Part shown: positions 51,555 to 60,407 of the stretch, in pieces
How the letters are laid out: every line of letters starts with the position of its first letter
Numbering within the stretch: the first letter of the stretch is position 1
DNA from: Cypionkella sp049896245
GTDB taxonomy: Bacteria; Pseudomonadota; Alphaproteobacteria; Rhodobacterales; Rhodobacteraceae
DNA length: 64,000 bases
Reading direction: 5' to 3'
NCBI RefSeq assembly: GCF_049896245.1
Contig: NZ_JAFCTX010000004.1
Span: 1-64,000, forward strand
Notes under the pieces: generated by a model
Told to the model about the DNA's origin: nothing
Seen by the model: the letters and a program-made list of their open reading frames with translations, nothing else
Databases searched by the model: none
Made by a program: the position numbers and the translations under genes

Positions 51555-53462
51555 ATGGCCAAAGTCATCGGTATTGACCTCGGGACGACCAACTCTTGCG
51601 TTGCCATCATGGACGGCTCGCAGCCCCGGATCATCGAAAACTCGGAAGGCGCGCGCACCACGCCGTCTATCGTCGCCTATACGGAAACCGAGCGTCTGGT
51701 CGGTCAGGCTGCCAAGCGGCAGGCTGTCACCAACGCCAGCAACACCATCTTCGCGGTCAAGCGGTTGATCGGGCGTCGTCATGACGATCCGGTGATCGTC
51801 AAAGATCAGAAGAACATGCCGTACAAGATCGTCAACGGTGGCAATGGCGATGCTTGGGTCGAAGTGCGCGGGGAGAAGTATTCTCCGGCGCAGGTTTCGG
51901 CTGTCATCCTGCAAAAGATGAAAGAAACCGCTGAAAGCTACTTGGGCGAAACCGTCACCCAAGCCGTGATCACGGTTCCGGCCTATTTCAACGACGCGCA
52001 ACGCCAAGCCACCAAAGACGCGGGCCGCATTGCTGGTCTGGAAGTTTTGCGTATCATCAACGAGCCGACCGCAGCCGCACTGGCCTACGGTCTGGACAAA
52101 AAAGAAGCACGCACCATCGCGGTTTATGACCTTGGCGGCGGCACGTTCGATATCACCATTCTGGAAATCGACGACGGCTTGTTCGAGGTGAAATCCACCA
52201 ACGGCGACACCTTCCTTGGTGGTGAAGACTTCGACATGCGCATCGTCAATTACCTGGCGGATGAGTTCAAGAAAGAGCATGGCGTTGATCTGTCCTTGGA
52301 CAAGATGGCGCTGCAACGCCTGAAAGAAGCGGCTGAAAAAGCGAAGATCGAGCTTTCGTCCAGCCAGCAGACCGAGATTAACCAGCCTTTCATCTCGATG
52401 GACAAGAACTCCGGCCAGCCGTTGCACTTGGTGGTCAAACTGACCCGCGCCAAGCTGGAATCTCTGGTCGATGATCTGGTCAAAAAGTCGATGAAGCCCT
52501 GCGCTGCCGCGTTGAAAGACGCTGGCATCTCGATCGGCGACATTGACGAGGTTGTTCTGGTCGGCGGTATGACCCGGATGCCGCGCGTTCTGGAAGAAGT
52601 CACCAAATTCTTCGGTAAAGAGCCGCACAAGGGCGTGAATCCCGATGAAGTCGTGGCCGCTGGTGCCGCCATTCAGGCGGGCGTGCTGCAAGGCGACGTC
52701 AAAGACGTGGTTCTGCTGGACGTGACTCCGTTGTCCTTGGGGATTGAGACCCTCGGCGGCGTGTTCACCCGCCTGATCGACCGCAACACCACGATCCCGA
52801 CCAAGAAGTCTCAGGTGTTCAGCACGGCGGAAGACAACCAGAACGCCGTGACCATCCGCGTCTTCCAAGGCGAACGCGAAATGGCTGCCGACAACAAGAT
52901 GCTGGGCCAGTTCAATCTGGAATCGATTCCCCCAGCCCCGCGTGGTCTGCCGCAGATCGAGGTGACATTTGACATCGACGCCAACGGCATCGTGTCGGTG
53001 AAGGCCAAAGACAAAGGCACCAACAAAGAGCAAGCGATCACCATTCAAGCCTCGGGCGGTCTGTCCGACGAGGATATTGAGAAAATGGTGAAAGACGCTG
53101 AGGCCAATGCCGAAGCCGATAAAGAGCGTAAAGAGCTTGTGGAATCGAAGAATCAGGCCGAAAGCCTGATGCACTCGACCAAACGTTCGTTGGCAGAACA
53201 CTCTGACAAGGTTGATCCTTCGACCGTCGAAGTGATCGAACTGGCAATGTCGGCGCTGGAAGATGCGTTGGCGACGGAAAACGCTGGCAAGATCAAAGGC
53301 GGCATCCAGAACCTGACCGAAGCGGCGATGAAGCTGGGCGAGGCGATCTACAAAGCCTCGGCAGACCAGGCCGACGGTAAGGATGAGGATGAGCAGCGCG
53401 GCGTGGATGAAGATATCATCGACGCTGACTTCGAGGATCTCGGGAACAACAAGCGGAAGTAA
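51555..53462 (+). CDS. dnaK: DnaK, Hsp70 chaperone
   Basis: This is a 635-residue Hsp70. The ATPase domain starts KVIGIDLGTTNSCVAIMDG and includes IAVYDLGGGTFDITIL and VVLVGGMTRMPRVL. The substrate-binding domain and the helical lid follow, ending DEDIIDADFEDLGNNKRK. The start is the ATG at 51555 with GAAAGGGACC upstream. Folding of new and stress-damaged proteins with DnaJ and GrpE is its role. It stands 70 bases before dnaJ, with a hairpin between them. Confidence 0.98.
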   Translation: MAKVIGIDLGTTNSCVAIMDGSQPRIIENSEGARTTPSIVAYTETERLVGQAAKRQAVTNASNTIFAVKRLIGRRHDDPVIVKDQKNMPYKIVNGGNGDAWVEVRGEKYSPAQVSAVILQKMKETAESYLGETVTQAVITVPAYFNDAQRQATKDAGRIAGLEVLRIINEPTAAALAYGLDKKEARTIAVYDLGGGTFDITILEIDDGLFEVKSTNGDTFLGGEDFDMRIVNYLADEFKKEHGVDLSLDKMALQRLKEAAEKAKIELSSSQQTEINQPFISMDKNSGQPLHLVVKLTRAKLESLVDDLVKKSMKPCAAALKDAGISIGDIDEVVLVGGMTRMPRVLEEVTKFFGKEPHKGVNPDEVVAAGAAIQAGVLQGDVKDVVLLDVTPLSLGIETLGGVFTRLIDRNTTIPTKKSQVFSTAEDNQNAVTIRVFQGEREMAADNKMLGQFNLESIPPAPRGLPQIEVTFDIDANGIVSVKAKDKGTNKEQAITIQASGGLSDEDIEKMVKDAEANAEADKERKELVESKNQAESLMHSTKRSLAEHSDKVDPSTVEVIELAMSALEDALATENAGKIKGGIQNLTEAAMKLGEAIYKASADQADGKDEDEQRGVDEDIIDADFEDLGNNKRK

Positions 53463-53481
53463 GCCGCCAGGAACCAAAACA

Positions 53482-53507
53482 GGGCGGCCCAGCTAAGGGC
53501 CGCCCTG
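53482..53507 (+). terminator. hairpin between dnaK and dnaJ
   Basis: AGGGCGGCCC (53482-53491) pairs with GGGCCGCCCT (53498-53507) around a six-base loop. No T-run follows, so it probably attenuates or protects the dnaK message, giving less dnaJ than dnaK. Confidence 0.65.
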
Positions 53508-53532
53508 CCGCGTTCCCGTGAAGGGGTTTTGC

Positions 53533-54681
53533 ATGGCAAAGCGCGATTATTACGACATTCTCGGTGCCTCCAAGGGCGCTTCCGCAGAGGATTTGAAGAA
53601 GGCTTACCGGGTGAAAGCGAAAGAGCTTCACCCCGACCGCAATTCCGACAATCCCAACGCCGAAGCCCAGTTCAAAGAGTTGAACGAAGCCTACGAGGTG
53701 ATGAAAGACGCCGACAAGAAGGCGGCCTACGACCGTTATGGTCATGCGGCCTTTGAAGGTGGCATGGGCGGCGGCGGTCAACGCGGCGGTTATGCCGGCG
53801 GCAACGGCGATTTCGCATCGGCCTTCTCGGATGTGTTCGAAGACCTGTTCGGCAACTTCACCGGCGGCCGGGGTGGCGGCGGGCGTTCGCGCGCCCAGCG
53901 CGGGTCTGACCTGCGCTATAACCTGCGCGTCAGTATGGAAGAAGCCTTTGCAGGCGTTCAGAAAACCATCAACGTGCCGACTTCGGTGACCTGTGACATC
54001 TGCCACGGCACCGGGGCCGAAGGCGGCGCTGAACCTGTGACTTGCCCGACCTGTTCCGGCATGGGCAAGGTCCGCGCGCAGCAGGGTTTCTTCACTGTCG
54101 AACGCACCTGTCCCACCTGTAACGGTGCCGGCCAGATGGTGAAAAACCCCTGCAAAAACTGCGCAGGGCATGGCCGGGTTGAGAAGGATCGCTCCCTGTC
54201 GGTCAACATCCCGGCTGGGGTGGAAACCGGCACCCGTATCCGTCTTGCGGGCGAGGGCGAAGCCGGAATGCGCGGCGGGCCATCGGGTGATCTTTACATC
54301 TTTATCGAGATGAAAGAGCACGCGATTTTCCAACGCGACGGCGTGCATCTGTTCTGTCGCGTGCCGATCACGCTGGCCTCGGCGGCGCTGGGTGGTGAGA
54401 TCGAAGTACCCACCATAGACGGCGGTAAATCGCGCGTCAAAGTGCCTGCGGGCGCGCAAACCGGCAAGCAGATGCGCCTGCGCGCCAAGGGCATGCCCGC
54501 GCTGCGCGGTGGTGGGTCTGGCGATATGGTGATTGAGTTGGCGGTGGAAACTCCGGTCAACCTGACCGCGCGGCAGAAGGAAATCCTGCGGGAATTCGAC
54601 ACGCTGGCGACCGATAACAACCCGGAAGGCACTTCATTCTTCTCAAAGGTCAAAGGCTTTTGGGACGGGATGAAAAGCTAA
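53533..54681 (+). CDS. dnaJ: DnaJ, Hsp40 co-chaperone
   Basis: This is a 382-residue type I J protein. The J domain has the HPD motif (ELHPDRNSDN). A Gly-rich region (GGMGGGGQRGGYAGG) follows. Four zinc-finger repeats are visible (CDICHGTG, CPTCSGMG, CPTCNGAG, CKNCAGHG), then the C-terminal substrate-binding domains. It delivers clients to DnaK and stimulates its ATPase. The ATG at 53533 (MAKRDYYDILG) is preceded by AAGGGG. It ends before a hairpin shared with the convergent MttB-family gene. Confidence 0.97.
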   Translation: MAKRDYYDILGASKGASAEDLKKAYRVKAKELHPDRNSDNPNAEAQFKELNEAYEVMKDADKKAAYDRYGHAAFEGGMGGGGQRGGYAGGNGDFASAFSDVFEDLFGNFTGGRGGGGRSRAQRGSDLRYNLRVSMEEAFAGVQKTINVPTSVTCDICHGTGAEGGAEPVTCPTCSGMGKVRAQQGFFTVERTCPTCNGAGQMVKNPCKNCAGHGRVEKDRSLSVNIPAGVETGTRIRLAGEGEAGMRGGPSGDLYIFIEMKEHAIFQRDGVHLFCRVPITLASAALGGEIEVPTIDGGKSRVKVPAGAQTGKQMRLRAKGMPALRGGGSGDMVIELAVETPVNLTARQKEILREFDTLATDNNPEGTSFFSKVKGFWDGMKS

Positions 54682-54685
54682 AATC

Positions 54686-54707
54686 AGGCGGGCAGCGATG
54701 CCCGCCT
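54686..54707. terminator. hairpin between dnaJ and the MttB-family gene
   Basis: AGGCGGGC (54686-54693) and GCCCGCCT (54700-54707) form a stem with a six-base loop, followed by AATT. It overlaps the stop codon of the convergent gene and can serve both directions. Confidence 0.6.
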
Positions 54708-56238
54708 AATTCATCGGCGCGCCGCCTTCCTCTTTCCGCTTTGACACAAACGCCCCTAATGCCTCATCAATCGCAGGGTCCAGCGGCGGTTGTTCATACT
54801 CCGTCAGCAGTTGCTTCCAGACCAGATTCGCCCGCTCGCGCGTTTTGATGCCACCCTTACCAAGCCACGTCGTATGGTTGTCCCAATTCGACAAAAGCGG
54901 CGTGTAAAACGCCTGCTCATAGCGGCTCATCGTGTGATCCGAGCCAAAGAAATGCCCGCCCGACCCCACTTCGCGGATCGCGTCAAACGCCAAAGTCGCC
55001 TCATCGACCACCAGCGGCTTGAAATATTCCTGCATCATTTGCAGCATCTCGGCATCTACGATCAGCTTCTCAAAACTCGCCGTCAGCCCGCCATGCAGCC
55101 AGCCCGCCGCGTGTTCGATCAGATGCGCGCCGCCCATCATCGCGCCCCACAGCGACATCTGCGACTCGTAGGCCGCCTGTGCGTCGACCTCATTGGCCGC
55201 ATTCACATTTGACGACCGAAACGGCACCCCGATCAGCCGCGCAAGTTGCCCCGAAGCCTGCGCCGCCTTGGTATATTCCGGCGTGCCAAACGCGGGCGCG
55301 CCGGAGCGCATATCGACATTCGAAGTAAAGCCGCCATACATCACCGGCACGCCCTTTCGCACGATCTGGGTCAAAGCAATCCCCACCATCGCCTCGGCGT
55401 GCTGCATCACCAGTGCCCCCGCCAGCGTCACCGGGCTCATCGCGCCCGCCAAAGTGAACGGCGTGATCACCACCACCTGACCGAACTCCGCCATGGTCAT
55501 CAGCCCCTCAGCCATCGGGATATCCAGTTGCAACGGTGAGTTGGTGTTGATGATGCCCAGCAGACAGGGCCTGTCGCGCAACCCCTCCGGCGTGGTGCCC
55601 AAAGAAATCGCCGCCATCTCGATGCCGTCCAACGTGCGCGCTTGCCCCAAGGTTTCGGTCTGCCAGTTCTTATCCAACAGCCGGATTTGCGCATGAAAGC
55701 AGTCGAGATAGCGGGTGTCGGCGGGCAAATCCATCGGCTCGAACGGATTGCCGCCGCTTTGGTGGATCACGTTCAGGCTTTGGATCAGCTTCAGATAATC
55801 CTGCATTTCGGCAAAACTGCCTGTCCGGCGCCCACCGTCATTGTCCATCACATAAGCCGGCCCACCGACTGACGCGAACACGCAATCAGCGCGGCCAAAC
55901 CGCAAACTCCGCGCCGGATTGCGCGCCTCTAGCCCGAAAGTGCGCGGCACAGTAGCAAGCAAACTGCCGACCAAATCCGCATCCAGCCGCACCGTATCGC
56001 CCGAAACCTCTGCCCCCGCCTGTGCAAACAACGCCCGCGCTCGTGGTTCCAAAACCGCCATGCCAATCTCGGCCAGCACCCGCAAAGCCGAGGTGTGGAT
56101 CGCCATCACATGATCCGCCGACAGCACTTCGGTCGGCGGATAAGGCCGCGGCACTTGGCCGAACGGCGACTGATGCAGCGCGCCCATCGTGCGCGGGCCA
56201 CGGGTCGCGCTACGTTTGCGTGGAGTGGGATCGGTCAT
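54706..56238 (-). CDS. MttB-family (trimethylamine methyltransferase-like) protein
   Basis: This is a 510-residue protein of the MttB superfamily (PF06253). Family segments are NPFEPMDLPADTRYLDCF, MYGGFTSNVDMRSGAPAFG and QYFKPLVVDEATLAFDAI. No in-frame TAG occurs within it, so it belongs to the non-pyrrolysine branch, whose known members demethylate glycine betaine, proline betaine or carnitine. No corrinoid protein gene is near. ATG overlaps the stop of the upstream flavoprotein gene (ATGA). A methyl group or N-methylated substrate is likely, but the exact one is unknown. Confidence 0.85.
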   Translation of the reverse strand: MTDPTPRKRSATRGPRTMGALHQSPFGQVPRPYPPTEVLSADHVMAIHTSALRVLAEIGMAVLEPRARALFAQAGAEVSGDTVRLDADLVGSLLATVPRTFGLEARNPARSLRFGRADCVFASVGGPAYVMDNDGGRRTGSFAEMQDYLKLIQSLNVIHQSGGNPFEPMDLPADTRYLDCFHAQIRLLDKNWQTETLGQARTLDGIEMAAISLGTTPEGLRDRPCLLGIINTNSPLQLDIPMAEGLMTMAEFGQVVVITPFTLAGAMSPVTLAGALVMQHAEAMVGIALTQIVRKGVPVMYGGFTSNVDMRSGAPAFGTPEYTKAAQASGQLARLIGVPFRSSNVNAANEVDAQAAYESQMSLWGAMMGGAHLIEHAAGWLHGGLTASFEKLIVDAEMLQMMQEYFKPLVVDEATLAFDAIREVGSGGHFFGSDHTMSRYEQAFYTPLLSNWDNHTTWLGKGGIKTRERANLVWKQLLTEYEQPPLDPAIDEALGAFVSKRKEEGGAPMN

Positions 56239-58262
56239 AGCAATCCTTTCAGCGGTGGTTTTTCACGCCGCAAAACGGGCTCGACAAGCCCACCAAATCC
56301 GCGTGCGAAGCGATGCGCCGAATAGACCGCATCGGCGATGGACGACGGTTGCAAGCAATCGCCCACGCGCGAAACCGCAACGCCAGCGGCCAGCAAGGGC
56401 GCGTAAAGATCATCCACGGGGACCCGGCCCGTCACCACAATCAGCGTGCCGCAAGCCCGCCCAATCTCGCGCCCAGTATAGGCGCAGGCCAGCCGCACCG
56501 CGTCGTCGCTTTGCCCCAACAGCAGATGCGAGGCGACAATTTCCACCCCCGCCTGCAGCAACCGCGTCTGCACAAAGCCCTGCTCATCGGTCAGCACCGT
56601 CCAACTTGACGCCACCGCATGAGGGGTCACATAGATCACCGCACGGCCCAGCGCCCGCAACCGTTGCGCCAAAGCGCCGCCCATAAAATAATGCTCGTCA
56701 TCATAGATCACCACCGGGCCGTCCACAGCGGCCCCGGCAAAAATATCGTCAGGAGTCAGCGCCTTGGGCAGATCGAGCGGCTGCATCCCCGCCACCCCAA
56801 CTCCGTCGCGACGCCAGTGCGACCCCGTGGCCAGCACCACATGATCGGCACCAAAATCCGCAATGTCACCCGCCGTCATCTGACTGCCGGGATAGACCTG
56901 CACATTGTCCAGCTTGCCGATCATATGCGCCCGCCAATCGCGCACCCTGATCCACGTTGCCAAACCGGGCAGCGTCGATTCGCGTAAAATCCGCCCGCCC
57001 AAAGCATTGCCCGCCTCGGCCAGCGACACGTCAGCACCCCGCCGCCCCAAACTCAACGCCGCTTCCAACCCCGCTGGCCCAGCGCCGACCACCAACACCT
57101 TCTGCCGCTTCGGCAGCACAGCAATCCGCTCGGGATGCCAGCCCTGCCGCCACTCCTCGGCCATCGTTGGGTTTTGCGTGCAGCGCAGATGCACCGCCTC
57201 ATTGTTGGCGGCGCGGCAGATGTTGCAGCCGATGCACTCACGGATTTCGTCCGCGCGACCCTCGCGGATTTTCAACGGCAGGAACGGATCGGCGATTGAT
57301 GGCCGCGCCGCGCCGATGAAATCCTGCACACCACGCTTGATCTGCGCCACCATCGTCTCGGGCGAGGTAAACCGCCCCACCGATACCACTGGCTTCGTCG
57401 TCAGGCTTTTCACAAATGCCACATAGGGGTCCTGAAACCCCTCGCCGCTGAACCGCGCCGATTTGCTGTCATTGCCCAGCGCGCCCGCGATATTCACGTC
57501 CCATAGATCGGGCAACTCGGCCAGCATCTCAATCACCTCGCGCCCCTCGCCCGCACTGGTGATACCGCGCGGGCCATGCAGTTCATCGACCGCCAGCCGC
57601 ACCGCCACGGCGCAGGTGTCGCCGACCGCTTCCTTGGTATCCTCAATCATCTCGCGCAGCAGCCGCACCCGGTTTTCCAACGACCCGCCATAGGCATCGC
57701 CGCGCGTATTGCTGCGGCCTGACAGGAACTGAAACGGCAGGTAATCATGTCCCGCATAGACATAAACAATATCAAACCCGGCCCGCTTGGCGCGCAAGGC
57801 CGCATCGCGCTGCCAGCCGCGAAACGCCTTGATATCGCTGGCATCCATCGCCCGCGCTGTGGTCGGCAGATGGAACATCGCGGGCTGCACATCCGGCGCA
57901 ATCCCCGGCAGCCGCGTCATACGGTTCGACGCATGTGCGCCGCCATGCCACAGCTCAATCCCCGCCAAGCTGCCATGCGCGTGGATCGCATCCGCCGTCA
58001 GCGCCAGCGCCGGAATATCGCTGTCATCCCACAGGGTCAGAAAGCCGTGCGGGCTGTCGTCCGAACTTGGATGGATCGAACAATACTCGGTGCAGACCAC
58101 GCCCCAGCCGCCTTCCGCCTTCATGCCGCGCAAAGCTGCGCCTGCTTGCGGGCGCTGCCAGCCCAAGCCTGTGGCATGCGGAGTCTGATAGAATCGGTTC
58201 GGCGCCGTGACAGGCCCGATCCGCACAGGCTCAAACAGGATCGCGTGGGTGGGGTCCATCAT
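56235..58262 (-). CDS. TMADH-like FMN/Fe-S/FAD oxidoreductase (N-methyl demethylase type)
   Basis: This is a 675-residue protein. The N-terminal old yellow enzyme barrel (FEPVRIGPVTAPNRFYQTPH; ELWHGGAHASNR) binds FMN. A 4Fe-4S cluster site CIGCNICRAANNEAVHLRC follows near residue 345, then an NAD(P)/FAD-binding half (VLVVGAGPAGLEAALSLGRRG). This architecture is that of trimethylamine dehydrogenase, DgcA/StcD and N-methylproline demethylase. It would oxidatively remove an N-methyl group. It is the first gene of a two-gene minus-strand operon with the MttB-family gene; ATG at 58262 lies eight bases from an operator arm. Confidence 0.87.
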   Translation of the reverse strand: MMDPTHAILFEPVRIGPVTAPNRFYQTPHATGLGWQRPQAGAALRGMKAEGGWGVVCTEYCSIHPSSDDSPHGFLTLWDDSDIPALALTADAIHAHGSLAGIELWHGGAHASNRMTRLPGIAPDVQPAMFHLPTTARAMDASDIKAFRGWQRDAALRAKRAGFDIVYVYAGHDYLPFQFLSGRSNTRGDAYGGSLENRVRLLREMIEDTKEAVGDTCAVAVRLAVDELHGPRGITSAGEGREVIEMLAELPDLWDVNIAGALGNDSKSARFSGEGFQDPYVAFVKSLTTKPVVSVGRFTSPETMVAQIKRGVQDFIGAARPSIADPFLPLKIREGRADEIRECIGCNICRAANNEAVHLRCTQNPTMAEEWRQGWHPERIAVLPKRQKVLVVGAGPAGLEAALSLGRRGADVSLAEAGNALGGRILRESTLPGLATWIRVRDWRAHMIGKLDNVQVYPGSQMTAGDIADFGADHVVLATGSHWRRDGVGVAGMQPLDLPKALTPDDIFAGAAVDGPVVIYDDEHYFMGGALAQRLRALGRAVIYVTPHAVASSWTVLTDEQGFVQTRLLQAGVEIVASHLLLGQSDDAVRLACAYTGREIGRACGTLIVVTGRVPVDDLYAPLLAAGVAVSRVGDCLQPSSIADAVYSAHRFARGFGGLVEPVLRREKPPLKGLL

Positions 58263-58269
58263 CGCCTCA

Positions 58270-58370
58270 TTGTTGAATGATCGTATAGTATGTTCGGATA
58301 CTTTGGTGCGTCAATGGCCTTAAATTTATGTTGCCAAGTGACCTATGCTTGTTACATGATCGTTCAACAA
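58270..58370. promoter_or_regulatory. inverted-repeat operator pair in the divergent promoter
   Basis: TTGTTGAATGATC (58270-58282) and GATCGTTCAACAA (58358-58370) are inverted copies with one mismatch. Each lies about 8-10 bases from the start codon of its divergent gene. A shared regulator, perhaps GntR- or IclR-type encoded elsewhere, probably controls both operons. Confidence 0.6.
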
Positions 58371-58379
58371 GAGGATAAC

Positions 58380-60404
58380 ATGCCGCACATTCAAACCGCG
58401 TTCCCACATCAGGTGCAGACCATCGAAACCCTCTGGGTGCCGCTGCCCGATGGCACGCGGCTGGCGGCAAAGCTGTGGTTGCCCGATACTGCGCTGACCG
58501 GGGCTGCCCCGGTTCCGGTCTTGCTGGAATACCTGCCCTACCGCTTGCGCGACGGCACCCGCACCCGCGATCAGGGCCTGCATATGTATGTCGCGGGTCA
58601 CGGCTATGCCTGCATCCGGCTGGACATTCGCGGCACTGGCGACTCTGAAGGCGTGATCACGGGCGAATATACCGAACAAGAGCAGCTTGACGGCGTCGCC
58701 GCGATAGACTGGCTGGCGCAGCAACCGTGGTGCGATGGCCAAGTCTCGATGATCGGCATTTCATGGGGCGGCTTCAACGGGTTGCAAATCGCCGCGCGCC
58801 AGCCTGCGGCGCTGAAATCCATCATCACCGTGGGCTCCACCGATGACCGCTACGCCACCGATATCCATTGGATCGGCGGCTGTCTGTCGAAGGATAACTT
58901 TGACTGGTCCGCCACGATGTTCTCCGGCAACGACCTGCCGCCTGATCCGCAAGTGGTGGGTGAGGCGTGGCGCGCGATGTGGATGGATCGTATCCAAGCC
59001 AACCAACCGTGGATCATCGAATGGCTGCACCATCAGCGCCGCGATGATTACTGGCGGCAAGGCTCGATCTGCGAGGATTTTTCGGCGATCAAAATCCCGG
59101 TCTATGCAATCAGCGGCTGGGCCGACAATTACTCCGAAGCCGTCCCGCGCCTACTAGCCAATCTGCAAGGCCCCCGCCTTGGCCTGATCGGCCCTTGGGC
59201 GCACTCCTATCCCCACGAAGTCATGGTCGAGCCCGCCATCGGCTGGCTGCAAGAACTGGTGCGCTGGCTGGATCATTGGACCAAGGCCATCGACACTGGC
59301 ATGATGGATCAGCAGATGTATCGGGTCTGGATGCAAGATTATGTGCCACCGCACACCTGCTACCACGCCCGCCCCGGTCGTTGGGTTGCCGAGGACTCAT
59401 GGCCCTCGCCACGCATCCATCCTGAACACATGGCCCTAGGCAGTCACGGCGTCCTCGGCGGCACAGGCAACGGCACCCAGCAAATCTGCTCCCCGCTTTG
59501 GGTCGGCCTGACTGCCGGAGAAGTGGGTCGCTACGGCAATGATGCCGACTGGGCGACAGACCAGCGCGAGGATGATGGCGGCTCGCTGGTATTCCTATCC
59601 GCCGCCCTGACGGAACAGAAAGAAATCCTCGGCGCGCCGCAACTACACCTCACCTTCTCCAGCGACAAACCTCAGGCCCTCGTCGCCGTCCGCCTGAATG
59701 ATGTTGCCCCCGACGGCCGCTCTACCCGCGTCGCGGTCGGCCTCTTGAACCTGACCCACCGCGACAGCCACGAACACGCCACTCCCCTTACGCCGCACGA
59801 AACCTACACCGCCACCGTTGACCTAGACGATATCGCCCACGCCTTCCCATCCGGCCACCGCATCGCGGTCTCAATCTCAACCACCTATTACCCGATCGCC
59901 TGGCCCTCGCCCGAACTGGCTACCCTCACCATCCATCTTAGCGAAAGCCACCTCACCCTCCCCATCCGGCCCCCAAACCCCAAAGACGCCACCCTGCCCA
60001 CCTTCGGCCAGCCCATCCGCGCCCCGCAAACCCCGCACACCTACCACCCGGTTGAAAACCCGCCCAAGCGCCGCGTCACCCGTGATCTGCTCTCCGGCAA
60101 AATGACCGTCGATTTCCCGCGCTGGACCTACAGCAAAACCATGCCCGACATTGGCCAAACCCAAACCGCCACTGGCATCATCAGCCACGAAATCGTCGAC
60201 GGCGACCCACTCTCTGCCGTCACCCTCACCCACTACAAAGCGACCATGCAGTTCCCCGACCACACCATTCACCACCACTCCACCGGAAAAATGTCCTGCA
60301 CAGCCACCCATTTTCGCGTCCAACAAAGCCTGAAAATCCACGAAGCCGACACCCTGATATTTGAGCGCCAATGGGATGAGGAGATCGCGCGTGATATGGT
60401 CTGA
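58380..60404 (+). CDS. CocE/NonD-type S15 family hydrolase
   Basis: This is a 674-residue protein with an alpha/beta hydrolase core (LLEYLPYRLRDGTRTRDQGL; DIRGTGDSEG), the nucleophile Ser128 in GISWGGFNGLQ, the later AISGWADNYSEA (Asp) and GPWAHSYPHE (His), and a C-terminal jelly-roll domain (VRLNDVAPDGRSTRVAVGLL). The family includes cocaine esterase and X-Pro dipeptidyl-peptidases. No signal peptide is seen, so it acts in the cytoplasm. It stands before a dipeptide-type importer and may cleave the imported ester or peptide. The ATG at 58380 follows AGAGGA. Confidence 0.87.
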   Translation: MPHIQTAFPHQVQTIETLWVPLPDGTRLAAKLWLPDTALTGAAPVPVLLEYLPYRLRDGTRTRDQGLHMYVAGHGYACIRLDIRGTGDSEGVITGEYTEQEQLDGVAAIDWLAQQPWCDGQVSMIGISWGGFNGLQIAARQPAALKSIITVGSTDDRYATDIHWIGGCLSKDNFDWSATMFSGNDLPPDPQVVGEAWRAMWMDRIQANQPWIIEWLHHQRRDDYWRQGSICEDFSAIKIPVYAISGWADNYSEAVPRLLANLQGPRLGLIGPWAHSYPHEVMVEPAIGWLQELVRWLDHWTKAIDTGMMDQQMYRVWMQDYVPPHTCYHARPGRWVAEDSWPSPRIHPEHMALGSHGVLGGTGNGTQQICSPLWVGLTAGEVGRYGNDADWATDQREDDGGSLVFLSAALTEQKEILGAPQLHLTFSSDKPQALVAVRLNDVAPDGRSTRVAVGLLNLTHRDSHEHATPLTPHETYTATVDLDDIAHAFPSGHRIAVSISTTYYPIAWPSPELATLTIHLSESHLTLPIRPPNPKDATLPTFGQPIRAPQTPHTYHPVENPPKRRVTRDLLSGKMTVDFPRWTYSKTMPDIGQTQTATGIISHEIVDGDPLSAVTLTHYKATMQFPDHTIHHHSTGKMSCTATHFRVQQSLKIHEADTLIFERQWDEEIARDMV

Positions 60405-60407
60405 CCA

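Noticed and set aside
51486..53477. Minus-strand 663-codon frame antisense to dnaK
   Set aside because: Antisense open frames over dnaK are a known artefact of its codon use. No start signal is present.
53416..54459. Minus-strand 347-codon frame antisense to dnaJ
   Set aside because: It is a shadow of dnaJ without a ribosome site or known motif.
54706..56238. Pyrrolysine-type MttB
   Set aside because: No in-frame TAG within the body of the gene; the only TAG is the terminal stop, so the non-pyrrolysine branch is more likely.
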